From Robiginitalea sp. (GTDB lineage Bacteria; Bacteroidota; Bacteroidia; Flavobacteriales; Flavobacteriaceae): 63,457 bases of DNA. The notes beneath the pieces are model-generated. The model was not told the DNA's origin. It saw nothing but the letters and a program-made list of their open reading frames with translations, and ran no database searches. Location of the stretch: assembly GCA_024642005.1 (NCBI GenBank), contig JAHECA010000021.1:1-63457 (forward strand), written 5' to 3'. How positions within the stretch are numbered: the stretch's first letter is position 1; the number at the start of each line of letters is the position of its first letter. Shown one piece after another: positions 23,814-32,562 of the stretch. The position numbers and the translations under genes were made by a program.

Positions 23814-23834
23814 TCTTACCAAACGTGAAATACC

Positions 23835-24398
23835 ATGGAAGCTGCCATCCTCTACAGCGGAAAATACGGGAGCACCGAGCAGTATGCCCAGTGGTTGCAG
23901 GAACTCACGGGTATTGCCGCCTACGATATACGCAAGCCGCTGCCCGACCTCTCAGCGACCGAGTTCCTGGTCCTTGGCAGCTCGATAATTCTGGGAGCGC
24001 CTACCTTTAAAAAATGGCTGTTCCGAAACTGGGAGCAATTCCGGAAAAAACCGGTCTTGCTGTTCACCGTTTCGGGTACGGCTCCCGACCACCCCAATCT
24101 GATTACCTGGCTCAATTTGCACCTGAGCCCCGAGATGCTGGCGCACCTGAAATATGTGCCGCTCCGGGGCCGGCTCGACCTTATGCAATTGCCCTGGTGG
24201 TTGCGCCCCCTGCTCAGGCTGGCTGCCCGTATGACCAAGGACCCCGAAGAAGCTCAGCGGATGCGGGAAGGGTTCGACTATATGGACCGCGACTCCCTGC
24301 AGCCCATTGTCGAATGGATTTTCCTCCGGCAGGTGAGTGCGATTGCGCCGAAACCCGTACCGGCTTCCCGGCCAATCCCAGAACACCTGGAAATCTGA
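23835..24398 (+). CDS. Flavodoxin-domain protein (HemG-like)
   Basis: A 187-residue cytoplasmic protein. The FMN phosphate loop is YSGKYGSTEQYA at residues 7-18, followed by LSATEFLVLGSSIILGAP (strand and second flavin loop) and PVLLFTVSGTAP. This is the long-chain single-domain type often annotated as flavodoxin or protoporphyrinogen oxidase HemG (Flavodoxin_5). HemG-type enzymes pass electrons from protoporphyrinogen to quinones and can work without oxygen; I cannot show that substrate from the sequence. The C-terminal third is helical and basic with no heme genes adjacent. Its own composite promoter fits an anoxic role. Confidence 0.8.
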   Translation: MEAAILYSGKYGSTEQYAQWLQELTGIAAYDIRKPLPDLSATEFLVLGSSIILGAPTFKKWLFRNWEQFRKKPVLLFTVSGTAPDHPNLITWLNLHLSPEMLAHLKYVPLRGRLDLMQLPWWLRPLLRLAARMTKDPEEAQRMREGFDYMDRDSLQPIVEWIFLRQVSAIAPKPVPASRPIPEHLEI

Positions 24399-24514
24399 CC
24401 CCAGACAGGTCCCATTTTCCGGTTACCCGGCTTCCCATGGGTTTCCGGGGGCACGAATAATTCCCTATCTTGTTGTTTTATGAACCCTTCCGCGAGAAAC
24501 TATTCCACTTCCCT

Positions 24515-25402
24515 ATGAAAAAATTGCGCAAAGAAGACATCAAACAAGAAGTATTCGACCTCTACGACGCCTATGCCCACAACCAGCTTGGCCGTCGCGA
24601 ATTCATGGACAAGCTTTCGACCTATGCCGTGGGGGGCATAACCGTAATGTCGCTGATGAGCTTTATCATGCCCGACTACAAAACCAAACTTCAGGTAACC
24701 CAAAACGACCCGCGCCTGGAAACCCGCTACATAACCTATGATTCCCCGAAGGGCGGGGGTACCATTCGCGGGCTCCTCGCCAAACCGGCCGGCGCTACGG
24801 GCAAACTCCCCGGCATTGTGGTGGTGCACGAAAACCGCGGGCTGAACCCCCATATCGAGGATGTGTGCCGGAGGGCGGCCCTGGCGGGCTTTATGGCACT
24901 GGCTCCAGACGCCCTGACCCCCCTGGGCGGGTACCCGGGCAACGACGACGACGGCCGGGCCATGCAGAGCAAGCGAGACCGCAACGAAATGCTGGAAGAC
25001 TTCACAGCTGCCTATGACTACCTGAACGGCCTGCCCGATTGCACGGGCAAGGTGGGGGTGGTCGGATTTTGTTTCGGGGGGTGGATATCCAACATGATGG
25101 CCGCCCGGATCCCCGGACTCGACGCAGCCGTCCCCTTTTACGGGGGGCAGCCTCCAGAAGAACTGGTACCCGACATACAGGCGCCCCTGCTGCTGCAATA
25201 TGCCGGCCTGGACGAGCGGGTAAATGCGGGTTGGCCGGCCTATGAAGCCGCCCTGAAAAAAGCCGGGAAGGCGTATACCGTTTACATCTACCCGGAGGTG
25301 AACCACGGGTTCCACAACGATACTACGCCCCGTTACGACGAGGCCGCCGCGAAACTCGCCTGGCAGCGAACCGTGGATTTCTTCAACGAGCACCTGCTGT
25401 AG
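24515..25402 (+). CDS. Dienelactone hydrolase family protein
   Basis: A 295-residue alpha/beta hydrolase with the Cys-Asp-His triad of dienelactone hydrolases: C186 in GFCFGGW, D233 in GLDERV and H264 in VNHGFHND, plus the conserved Glu in VVHENRG. The N-terminal 50 residues (helical, [15 protein letters not shown], then a hydrophobic stretch to IMPDYK) are typical of the YghX-like subgroup and resemble a twin-arginine-like export or membrane-anchor segment. The ATG at 24515 is preferred to an open frame from 24470 because a -7 box TATCTTGT lies at 24466-24473. It stands alone; the substrate is unknown. Confidence 0.88.
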   Translation: MKKLRKEDIKQEVFDLYDAYAHNQLGRREFMDKLSTYAVGGITVMSLMSFIMPDYKTKLQVTQNDPRLETRYITYDSPKGGGTIRGLLAKPAGATGKLPGIVVVHENRGLNPHIEDVCRRAALAGFMALAPDALTPLGGYPGNDDDGRAMQSKRDRNEMLEDFTAAYDYLNGLPDCTGKVGVVGFCFGGWISNMMAARIPGLDAAVPFYGGQPPEELVPDIQAPLLLQYAGLDERVNAGWPAYEAALKKAGKAYTVYIYPEVNHGFHNDTTPRYDEAAAKLAWQRTVDFFNEHLL

Positions 25403-25450
25403 GCCATGGGGCCGTTCGGGCAGGATGAAACACTGTGCTATAGCGCTTAA

Positions 25451-25521
25451 AGAAACTGCGGGGGGGGGTAAAGCCCCCCTCCCCTATGCTTCAAGGTACG
25501 GCCCAGTGCTGCAAATAGCAA
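25451..25521 (-). repeat. 3'-UTR repeat element, copy 1
   Basis: A G/C hairpin (nine or more G, TAAAG, six C; 25460-25480) is followed on the plus strand by CCTCCCCTATGCT at 25478-25490, AAGGTA and TGCAAATAGCAA (25510-25521). The whole arrangement recurs at 26464-26530. On the minus strand it lies about 37 bp after the slipin stop codon and may act as its terminator (hairpin followed by TTTCTTT). Confidence 0.5.
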
Positions 25522-25557
25522 TCGGACCGGCTGGGGTGCGAGATTCCATCAAACCAC

Positions 25558-26313
25558 TCAGCCCTTTTTGCCCTTGCGACCTTTTACTTTTTTGGGCAGG
25601 GCTTCCTCGGGGAAGGGGAACAGAATGGTCGAGTTTTTTTCTGCCGCGATATTGGACAGGGTCTGGTAGAGCCGCAGCTTGATGGCCGAGGGCGACTGGT
25701 CGATCATTTTTCCCGCCTTCAGCAAGGTGCCCGCCGCCTGTTCTTCGGCCTGGGCGAGGATAACGCGCGCCCGGCGCGACCGTTCGGCTTCTGCCTGGTT
25801 AGCCATCATGCGCCGCATGTTTTCGGGCAGCTGGATGTCTTTGATCTTCACGTCGATAATGTCGATACCCCATTCTGCTGTTTCCTTTTCGACTATGGTC
25901 TTGATATTCTTGCCCATTTCTTCCCGCTTCGACAGGATGGTATCGAGCTCCACCTTGCCGCACACATCGCGCAGGGCGGCCTGGGAGAGCTGGGTAATGG
26001 CAAAATGGTATTCTTCTACCTCCAAAACCGCCTTCTCGGCGTCGCTGATCCGGAAAAACACCACCCCGTCAATGCTGCAGGGCACGTTGTCTTCCGTCAT
26101 CACTTCCTGGGAAACGATGTTGATGGTGATCACCCGGATATCCACTTTCTGGATGGTTTCGACCAAAGGGATGATCCATCTAAAACCGGGGTTCAGGGTT
26201 GTAACATACTTCCCGAAGCGAAACTTCAGGGCGCGTTTATATTCATATACAATGCGGATGCCGGATAAAAAGAACGCCAGCAAGACGACGGAAAACAGGA
26301 ACAAGGGATTCAT
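25558..26313 (-). CDS. Slipin/stomatin-like SPFH (Band 7) protein
   Basis: A 251-residue membrane protein with an N-terminal hydrophobic segment (NPLFLFSVVLLAFFLSGIRI) and an SPFH domain (EYKRALKFRFGKYVTTLNPG, then RVITINIVSQEVMTEDN). A helical C-terminal region follows (MRRMMANQAEAERSRRARV) and the conserved LYQTLSNIAAEKNSTILFPF, which is typical of slipins. Such proteins oligomerise and organise membrane microdomains, often beside an NfeD protease, which is not present here. The frame is open 34 codons upstream, but ATG 26313 precedes the membrane segment directly. Its tail is very basic (KKVKGRKGKKG). Confidence 0.92.
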   Translation of the reverse strand: MNPLFLFSVVLLAFFLSGIRIVYEYKRALKFRFGKYVTTLNPGFRWIIPLVETIQKVDIRVITINIVSQEVMTEDNVPCSIDGVVFFRISDAEKAVLEVEEYHFAITQLSQAALRDVCGKVELDTILSKREEMGKNIKTIVEKETAEWGIDIIDVKIKDIQLPENMRRMMANQAEAERSRRARVILAQAEEQAAGTLLKAGKMIDQSPSAIKLRLYQTLSNIAAEKNSTILFPFPEEALPKKVKGRKGKKG

Positions 26314-26463
26314 AAGCGGGCTTTTAGGTTTACGGATGCCTTCGGGTCGTGTGAAACGCCCCGCCATACGGAGTAAATCAAACCCCTGAGGTCTGACTTC
26401 CTTAAATTTACGCATAACTTCCCGGAGAACCGCGAGATGGCAGGCAAGTTTATGCCCAATTGA

Positions 26464-26530
26464 AAGATTGGGGGAAAGAAACCCCGCCTCCCCTATGCTC
26501 TAAGGTAGCTTCGAACCCTGCAAAAAGCAA
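26464..26530 (-). repeat. 3'-UTR repeat element, copy 2
   Basis: Second copy: hairpin GGGGGAAAGAAACCCC, then CCTCCCCTATGCT (26487-26499), TAAGGTA and TGCAAAAAGCAA (26519-26530). It lies 20 bp after the GH127 stop codon on the minus strand, the same relative place as copy 1 after the slipin gene. Confidence 0.5.
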
Positions 26531-26549
26531 GCAGGCCATTCCTGCAGGG

Positions 26550-28763
26550 CTACTGCCACTGCCGGGCGTCGGCCCCCTCCCCGATTACCGGAAAGGCAGT
26601 GATGCGGATACGGGCGGCCCCCATGGGCACCAGTTCCACATTTTCCACGGCCTCGGCAGACCGCACCGGGCTGTCCTGCAATTCCCCCACCAGGCCTTCG
26701 GGCCCGAAGGTCCAGCCCGGGATCTTTTTGGCCCGGGCCCTGAGCAGGATCGGTGCCGAATCGGGCGTGAAGGGGAAGTCGTCTGCCGGCCAGGGCTTGC
26801 GCACCACCTCAAAGGAGGCTTCTGGCCGGGGAGCCAGCAGGAGGCCGTAATTCCACGGGGTGGTCGGCTCAATGGCAAAGGAAGGCCAGGCTTCCCGGTC
26901 TACCCCCTCCTGCCATTTGGAGTCATGGATAGCCGTATGGTCGCTGGGCATGCGCACATACTGTTCCCCCATTTTCAGAGAGAAGGTTAGCGGCCCGTAA
27001 TTGACGCTGGCGCTGTTGTGGTTCTGCTCCCAGCGCTTCACCCCGAGCTGCATGGGCAGGCGCAGGCTCACCTGGTCGCCTTCGGCCCACGTCCTGGTCA
27101 GTTTCAGGTAGCGCCCCGGCTCGGGGGCGGTCGGCAGCGCTTTGCCGTTTAGGGAAACCTCAGCCCCGGCCGCCCAGGCCGGGATGCGCAGGTAAAGCGG
27201 AAACGCCACGGGTGTTTCGGTATGCAGGGTAAAGCGGAGCTCCTCTTCAAAGGGGTAATGCGATTCGGTATGGATCTGCACCGTCTGGCCCGAGCCAACC
27301 TGGGCCTTCACGACAGAAGCAGCGTACAGGACAGCTGCCAGGCCGTTGTCGGGAGTAGCCATCCACAGGTTCTCGGCATAGTACGGCCAGCCCTGAGCAT
27401 GGTTGTGCTGACAGCAGCGCGAGCTGAAGGGATTGAACATGAAGAACGGCCCCCCGTTGCCGATGGCAGGCCGGTGGTTGTCGCCATCGCTGCGCACCAG
27501 GTTGGGGCTGGTTATGTAGCGGAGGCTTTTAAAGTCGGGCGAGACGGCAGCCGGATAGGTGTTGAAGGCCACTTCCTCGGCGTGGTCGGCCCAAAAGATA
27601 TCGCCGGTAATACGGAGCAGGTGCTCGTCTGAGTTCATTTGTTCCACGATGCCGCAGGTTTCGATCCCCTGGCGGGGGTCGTCGTAGCCGGGGCGGGCGT
27701 TTTCATCGGAAGCGAACATGCCCCCGGGCACCTGCCCGAAGTGCTCCCTCACAATCCGGAAGTTGTCGTATGTGGCCTGCAGGTCTGCAGGGTCACCGCT
27801 GAGCTGGTAGTACTGGGCCGGCTCCCGGAAGCCCTGGGCCACGTTCACGTTGTGCCAGTCTATGAGGTCGCCGTACCAGTCGGGCCACTCCAGGCCGGGC
27901 CTGATTTCTTTCTCGTTCCCGATCTCGTCGAGGGTGAAGCCCCGGCCTCCCCAGGGGGCCGCATTGCGGTGGATTTTCTCGGCCAGTTCGAGCAGCCAGG
28001 GCTCCCCGGTACGGTTGTAGAGCCACATTACGCTGTGCAGGTTGTCTCCGGCCCTGATGCGCTGCCAGTACTTCGAGGCCGCCAGGAACTGCTCGTCGGG
28101 CACGCCGAGTTCGTACCTGAAATAGTTGGTCATCAACTCGAGCACCCGGGCATCGGAGGTGTATTCGTAATACGATTGCAGGCAGTACAGCATAATCATG
28201 TTCGCCCAGAAATCCTGTACCTTCAATTCTTCCTGCAGGCGCGCATCGGTGCGCTGGTCTTCAGACAGGTAGCTGGCCCAGGCAAAACCGGGCCCGAAAT
28301 ACCCGTTTTCGCGCTGGCTGCCCAGGGCCCCTTCGATCCAGACCTTTGCTTCTTCGATCATGGCCGGGTCGTCCAGAATGTAGCCGATGTTGGCATATCC
28401 TTTCAGCCAGTAGGGTACCTCTTCCCAGCCCCACTTACCCTGTCCGTCGGGCGAAAGCCAGGCATTGTCCTCCTTTTGCAGCCAGGCGCTGATCTCGCCC
28501 AGGTGGCCGGTCAAACCCTTGCGCTGGCGGTCGAGGTAGGCGTACAGCCACCCCTCGGGCTTCACGGCACCCACGGGCAATTTTACCAGGGCTTCAGGCC
28601 TTAGGGGGGCGCGGTTGCTGGGATAATAGGCATTGCGCCCGGTGGTGTCGGGCAGGGAGACCACCACAGCCTCCACCTCAGGGGCTTCAGGCCCTGACTG
28701 GCAACCGCCAAGGGCCAGGGCAGACAGTAAAAGCGACAGGAATTGGGAAGGGATTCGTTTCAT
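26550..28763 (-). CDS. GH127-type beta-L-arabinofuranosidase lipoprotein
   Basis: A 737-residue enzyme with a lipoprotein signal (lipobox ALGGC). An (alpha/alpha)-barrel domain holds the zinc-thiolate active site of GH127/GH146: E368 and C370 in GIETCGI and C450-C451 in SSRCCQHN, the same spacing as Glu338/Cys340/Cys417/Cys418 of the Bifidobacterium enzyme. Beta-sandwich domains follow (YLRIPAWAAGAEVSLNGK, VNYGPLTFSL). It should release beta-linked L-arabinofuranose. It is the third gene of a leftward unit araR-GH2-GH127, 29 bp after the GH2 gene, and belongs to the arabinose locus. Exact linkage specificity is inference. Confidence 0.88.
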   Translation of the reverse strand: MKRIPSQFLSLLLSALALGGCQSGPEAPEVEAVVVSLPDTTGRNAYYPSNRAPLRPEALVKLPVGAVKPEGWLYAYLDRQRKGLTGHLGEISAWLQKEDNAWLSPDGQGKWGWEEVPYWLKGYANIGYILDDPAMIEEAKVWIEGALGSQRENGYFGPGFAWASYLSEDQRTDARLQEELKVQDFWANMIMLYCLQSYYEYTSDARVLELMTNYFRYELGVPDEQFLAASKYWQRIRAGDNLHSVMWLYNRTGEPWLLELAEKIHRNAAPWGGRGFTLDEIGNEKEIRPGLEWPDWYGDLIDWHNVNVAQGFREPAQYYQLSGDPADLQATYDNFRIVREHFGQVPGGMFASDENARPGYDDPRQGIETCGIVEQMNSDEHLLRITGDIFWADHAEEVAFNTYPAAVSPDFKSLRYITSPNLVRSDGDNHRPAIGNGGPFFMFNPFSSRCCQHNHAQGWPYYAENLWMATPDNGLAAVLYAASVVKAQVGSGQTVQIHTESHYPFEEELRFTLHTETPVAFPLYLRIPAWAAGAEVSLNGKALPTAPEPGRYLKLTRTWAEGDQVSLRLPMQLGVKRWEQNHNSASVNYGPLTFSLKMGEQYVRMPSDHTAIHDSKWQEGVDREAWPSFAIEPTTPWNYGLLLAPRPEASFEVVRKPWPADDFPFTPDSAPILLRARAKKIPGWTFGPEGLVGELQDSPVRSAEAVENVELVPMGAARIRITAFPVIGEGADARQWQ

Positions 28764-28792
28764 GGGTAGTGCACTGTGTTGCTGATGGACTA

Positions 28793-31519
28793 TTATTTCT
28801 CGTAAACCAGGCCAGGGTCGAGGGCATACCGCCCAAACTGCCTGCCGTAAACGGCAATCCCACCCCCGTTGGTGGCCTCCAGGCGGACGGCGATAGTTCG
28901 GTCGCCCTGCAGGGCCGCGCGAACGGCCGCCTCAGGCACCGGCACCTTCACCAGGTAGCCGTAAGAACCGGCCTCGCGCAATTTTCCGTCTCGGGGCTGG
29001 TAATGCCAGGAAAGCACCCCCCGGTGGTCGGCAGGGTCGTCCTGCAGGGTAACAATGGCGGTCTCTGCCCCGTTCATATGTACCCGCACCTCGGTAGGGA
29101 ACAGCACCTGGTCGGTCATGGGGTACGAATTCGGGTTGCTGGAAGGAGCCACCCGCGAACCCTTCATAAAATCCTGGGCCGATTCGTATTGTTCCTGGTC
29201 TTTGACGAACAGCTCCTTGGCAGAAAGTTCGGCCAGAAAATAAACCGTGCCTGCCTTTTCGCCCTGCAGTTCGGCAGGCAGGGCAAACCGGTATTCAAAA
29301 TAGCCGCTGCCAGCCCCGTTCACTTTTTTCCCGTCGAGCACCTCCCAGCCCCGCCCGCTCCATTCGGCTGCGCTGTACCGGAGGGGCGGCAGGGTAATGC
29401 GCCCCACCCCGGGCAGGTCGGCATCGGAGTGCACGATCAGGAACATAAAATTGCGGCTCAGGACTTTTCCCGTTGCATCCCGGAGCTCCAGGGCGAGCAG
29501 CCCCACCCCTTCCCGGTCGGGAACCTGCAGGGTGAGGGGCGGCAGGTCTTCCTGAATCCAGGGCCGGTACGGCAGGGCCAGCTGGCCTGAAGGCCCGGCC
29601 AGTTTTTTCCCCAGTTCGTCGGTAAGGCTCAGGGCATACGCCAGGGTGAGTTCGGGCCCCAGGTCGCGGCCGGTCATGGCCGAGAGGTGCAGCGGAATAG
29701 CAACCTGCTCGCCCCCGCGCGCCTCGCGGCTTATTTCCATGCCCGTGGAGAGGTACACCTCGGCATGTAGGTCTTTCAGCGACATACCGGGCACCAGGTC
29801 GCCCAGGCCCGTTTCCTTTTCACTCCGGTCGAAGCGCCAGTAGCCGTTCCACTCGTTTATCACGTCGTGGTGTTCGGTGTAGAGCCAGCCGGCCACCTTC
29901 GGGTATTTCCGGAAGGTGTTGAGCATGCGGTGGTAGTCCCAGCTCCAGTCTACGTCGCCCGTGCTGCCTTCGTACCCCCAGACGTTGCCGCATTCCGAAT
30001 TGATGTTGGGCTGCCGCCCCTGCGCGAATCCCTCCTCGAAATGGTGGGTGCTCCCCGGAAAGGTCTTTTCGCTGATTTCCTTCAGGTAGTCTTCCCACCC
30101 ATAACCGGGCAGGTACGAATGCCAGGAATTGATGTCGGTAACCGTGTGCCCGAAACCGCAGCAGATCGAATTGTCTTCGACCAGCCGGGTGCTGTCGAGC
30201 GATTTGGCCAGGTGGTACATCGAGGCCACCCACTGCTGGGTGTCCTTGCCGTAAACACCGTCGCGGGTAAGGCCCCAGGTTTCGTTGAAGACGATCCAGG
30301 AAAATACCGAGGGGTGGTTGTAGTCGCGGCTGATCATACCCCGCAGCGCCGTTTCGGATTCCTCCTGCATCCGGGCTTCGGGCCGGCCCCAGCTGTTGGG
30401 CAGGTCAGCCATCACCAGCAGGCCGAGCTTGTCGGCCCAGTAGAGCTTGCGCGGGATGTCAATCTTGATGTGGGTGCGGATGCCGTTGAGGCCAATGGCC
30501 TTGGAACGTTCGATTTCCTCCCGCATAAAGGCATCTGACGGGAAGGTGTAATACCCCTCGGGGTGGTACGACTGGTCCAGGGCCAGCTGCAGGTAAAGCG
30601 GCTTGTTGTTCAGGGCGATGTAGGGGTAGTCGGTGCCGGGCAGGTCGGCCACCGAGATTTTCCGCATGCCGAAATAGGAACGCACCGCATCGTTGCCCAG
30701 GGTGGCTTCCGCTTCGTAGAGGAAAGGGTCATCCAGGTTCCAGAGGTGCGCCCCGGGAATGGAGATGCGCACCGAGGCGCGGGTGTGCCCGGCCGGGATG
30801 GTCAGCTCGGCCTGGATGGGCACGCCGGACCCGCCCCTGATCTTCAGGCGAACCGACTGGTCGGCCGTTGTGGGTTCGGGCAACCGGGCTTCGGCCACCA
30901 CTTCGCCCCGGTCGATATCGGGGGTGAAGTGCAGGGCTTCCAGGTAGGTGTTGCCCCTGGCTTCCAGGTAAACCGTCTGCCAGATGCCCCGGGCGTTGCC
31001 GTACCCCTGCTTCCCGTAGAGGGTGAAGTCGCGGCGCACATCGTCGGCCCTGATTACCAATTGCTGGGCCTGGCCGTATTTCAGGTAGGGCGTGAGTTCC
31101 ATTTCGATGGGCAGGTACCCGCCCTGGTGGGTGCCGAGCAACTGCCCGTCGAGCCAGAGGCTGGTTTCCCAGTCTGAAGCCCCGATCACGACAAAGACAC
31201 GGCGCCCCTGCCAGGAGGGATCGACCCTGATCTCGCGCCGATACCAGCCAATGTCGGCCTCGTCTTCCAGGCCCGACAGTTCAGAACCCCAGGGAAACGG
31301 CACGCTTATGGTCCGGTTGAAGACTTCCGGGCGACCCGCCCAGCCTTCCTTCAGGCCACTGTTTTCGGTATCGAAAGCAAATTGCCAGGCCCCGTTCAGG
31401 TTTTCCCAGAGGGGGCGCTCAAAATCGGGGCGGGGATGTTCGGGCAGGGGAATGGCCTGGGCATTCAGGAGGGTGGCTGCCAACAGGGCCAGGCAGCCGA
31501 AAAGGAATTTCTGTATCAT
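28793..31519 (-). CDS. Glycoside hydrolase family 2, exported
   Basis: A 908-residue protein with a signal peptide (KFLFGCLALLAATLLNAQA). A jelly-roll sugar-binding domain (WENLNGAWQFAFD; WYRREIRVDPSWQGRRVFV), an Ig-like domain and a TIM barrel follow, with acid/base E413 in VFNETWG and nucleophile E509 in INSECGN. A C-terminal sandwich extends the protein beyond the GH2 core. The family includes beta-galactosidases, beta-glucuronidases, beta-mannosidases and arabinopyranosidases; the arabinose context suggests cutting side chains of arabinogalactan or similar polymers, without proof. The start at 31519 opens the signal peptide; an open frame reaches 31549. It lies 73 bp after araR. Confidence 0.9.
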   Translation of the reverse strand: MIQKFLFGCLALLAATLLNAQAIPLPEHPRPDFERPLWENLNGAWQFAFDTENSGLKEGWAGRPEVFNRTISVPFPWGSELSGLEDEADIGWYRREIRVDPSWQGRRVFVVIGASDWETSLWLDGQLLGTHQGGYLPIEMELTPYLKYGQAQQLVIRADDVRRDFTLYGKQGYGNARGIWQTVYLEARGNTYLEALHFTPDIDRGEVVAEARLPEPTTADQSVRLKIRGGSGVPIQAELTIPAGHTRASVRISIPGAHLWNLDDPFLYEAEATLGNDAVRSYFGMRKISVADLPGTDYPYIALNNKPLYLQLALDQSYHPEGYYTFPSDAFMREEIERSKAIGLNGIRTHIKIDIPRKLYWADKLGLLVMADLPNSWGRPEARMQEESETALRGMISRDYNHPSVFSWIVFNETWGLTRDGVYGKDTQQWVASMYHLAKSLDSTRLVEDNSICCGFGHTVTDINSWHSYLPGYGWEDYLKEISEKTFPGSTHHFEEGFAQGRQPNINSECGNVWGYEGSTGDVDWSWDYHRMLNTFRKYPKVAGWLYTEHHDVINEWNGYWRFDRSEKETGLGDLVPGMSLKDLHAEVYLSTGMEISREARGGEQVAIPLHLSAMTGRDLGPELTLAYALSLTDELGKKLAGPSGQLALPYRPWIQEDLPPLTLQVPDREGVGLLALELRDATGKVLSRNFMFLIVHSDADLPGVGRITLPPLRYSAAEWSGRGWEVLDGKKVNGAGSGYFEYRFALPAELQGEKAGTVYFLAELSAKELFVKDQEQYESAQDFMKGSRVAPSSNPNSYPMTDQVLFPTEVRVHMNGAETAIVTLQDDPADHRGVLSWHYQPRDGKLREAGSYGYLVKVPVPEAAVRAALQGDRTIAVRLEATNGGGIAVYGRQFGRYALDPGLVYEK

Positions 31520-31592
31520 AACTGGGCAGGTTGGCATCCGTTCTGCCATAGGGCTGAACGCATTGCCTAAAGATAACCCAATTCAGAAAAAC

Positions 31593-32285
31593 TCAGAGCT
31601 TGAAACTAAAGCCTTCTTCGACCTTGCGGTCGTATTTGTCTTTGTCGAACTGATAGAGGTAGGCGCCTTTCCGGGCTACGGTCATATCTTTCTCGTCCAG
31701 TTTGACCAAGACATCCAGGGAATTGAATTTGTTAACGAAGTTGCGCTTGTCGAGCTTCTTGTCGAGAATGGACTCATAAAGGGCCTGCAGCTGGCGCATC
31801 GTGAATTTCTCGGGCAGCAGTTCAAAGCCGATAGGCTTGGTAAGGGCCCTGCGGCGCAGCCTGGATACCGCCTTCTCCACCATCATCCCGTGATCGAAGA
31901 TAAGGGGTGGGGCTTTTTTCAGGTCAAACCAGCCGGCAGTGTCGAGCTGCACTCCCTCGAACTGGTGTGATTCGATGTCGATCAGGGCAAAATAAGCCAC
32001 GGAAATGGTGCGCTCGGCAGGGTCGCGGTCGACCATGCTGTAAGCATAGAGCTGCTCCATGTAGATGTTGTTCAGCCCGGTAAGGGTTTGCAACACCCGG
32101 GCAGCGGCTTCATCGAGGTTCTCATCCTTTTTCAGGAACCCCCCGATCAGGGACCAATTGCCTTTCTCGGGCTCGAAGTTCCGCTTGACGAGCAGCAGTT
32201 TCAGGTTTTTCTTGTCAAACCCGAAAATAATGCAGTCTACTGCCAGCAAGACCTTATCTTCCTTTTTGTAATAATTAAGCGCCAT
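31593..32285 (-). CDS. araR: Nudix-type arabinose regulator AraR
   Basis: A 230-residue protein with an N-terminal Nudix domain (CIIFGFDKKNLKLLLVKRN, GNWSLIGGFLKKDENLDEAA) and a C-terminal winged-helix region (LPEKFTMRQLQALYESILDK; RNFVNKFNSLDVLVKLDEK). The Nudix box lacks the full catalytic REUXEE pattern (LDEAAARVLQTLTGL), as in Nudix-derived regulators that bind a ligand instead of hydrolysing it. In Bacteroidetes this family includes AraR, the L-arabinose-responsive regulator of arabinose genes. It is divergent from the GH51-araBDA operon and leads the unit with GH2 and GH127. ATG 32285 is preferred to a TTG at 32291. Confidence 0.88.
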   Translation of the reverse strand: MALNYYKKEDKVLLAVDCIIFGFDKKNLKLLLVKRNFEPEKGNWSLIGGFLKKDENLDEAAARVLQTLTGLNNIYMEQLYAYSMVDRDPAERTISVAYFALIDIESHQFEGVQLDTAGWFDLKKAPPLIFDHGMMVEKAVSRLRRRALTKPIGFELLPEKFTMRQLQALYESILDKKLDKRNFVNKFNSLDVLVKLDEKDMTVARKGAYLYQFDKDKYDRKVEEGFSFKL

Positions 32286-32330
32286 ACTCAATAGGTACTG
32301 CTATACTGCCTTTTGCGCGGCAATTCTCGC

Positions 32331-32357
32331 ACAAGGTACTATAATTCGGGAAATTAT
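32331..32357 (-). promoter_or_regulatory. araR promoter with candidate operator palindrome
   Basis: Read leftward, TACCTTGT at 32338-32331 is a -7 box for araR. Immediately upstream lies a perfect inverted repeat ATAATT-CGGGA-AATTAT (32341-32357), placed between the -7 and -33 positions. A protein bound there would block araR transcription, so it is a candidate AraR autoregulatory site. Confidence 0.5.
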
Positions 32358-32486
32358 GGTTGCCAGGCCCGCAGGCTGCTGTTGATAAGTTTTTCGGCTG
32401 ATTTGAATTTTTTTTGTAAATTAGAAATGTGCAATCCACACTTTTAGGAACCGCAATCTCCGTAAGAGGTTGGATACCACGCTTAT

Positions 32487-32550
32487 TTGAGTTAGTATTT
32501 TTAGTTTAGTTAACTTTAGTAAGGCCGCGGTCTTACCGCGGCCTTTTCTA
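32487..32550 (+). promoter_or_regulatory. Arabinose operon promoter and 5' hairpin
   Basis: TTG at 32487-32489, 21 bp, then the -7 box TAACTTTA at 32511-32518 (an AGTTAACT palindrome overlaps it). A perfect 10-bp stem AAGGCCGCGG / CCGCGGCCTT with a TCTTA loop spans 32521-32545 and is followed by TTCTATT, 17 bp before the first ATG. If the start is near 32522, the mRNA begins with this hairpin; if it is further upstream, the hairpin is a terminator or attenuator. Confidence 0.6.
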
Positions 32551-32562
32551 TTCCAACCAGCC

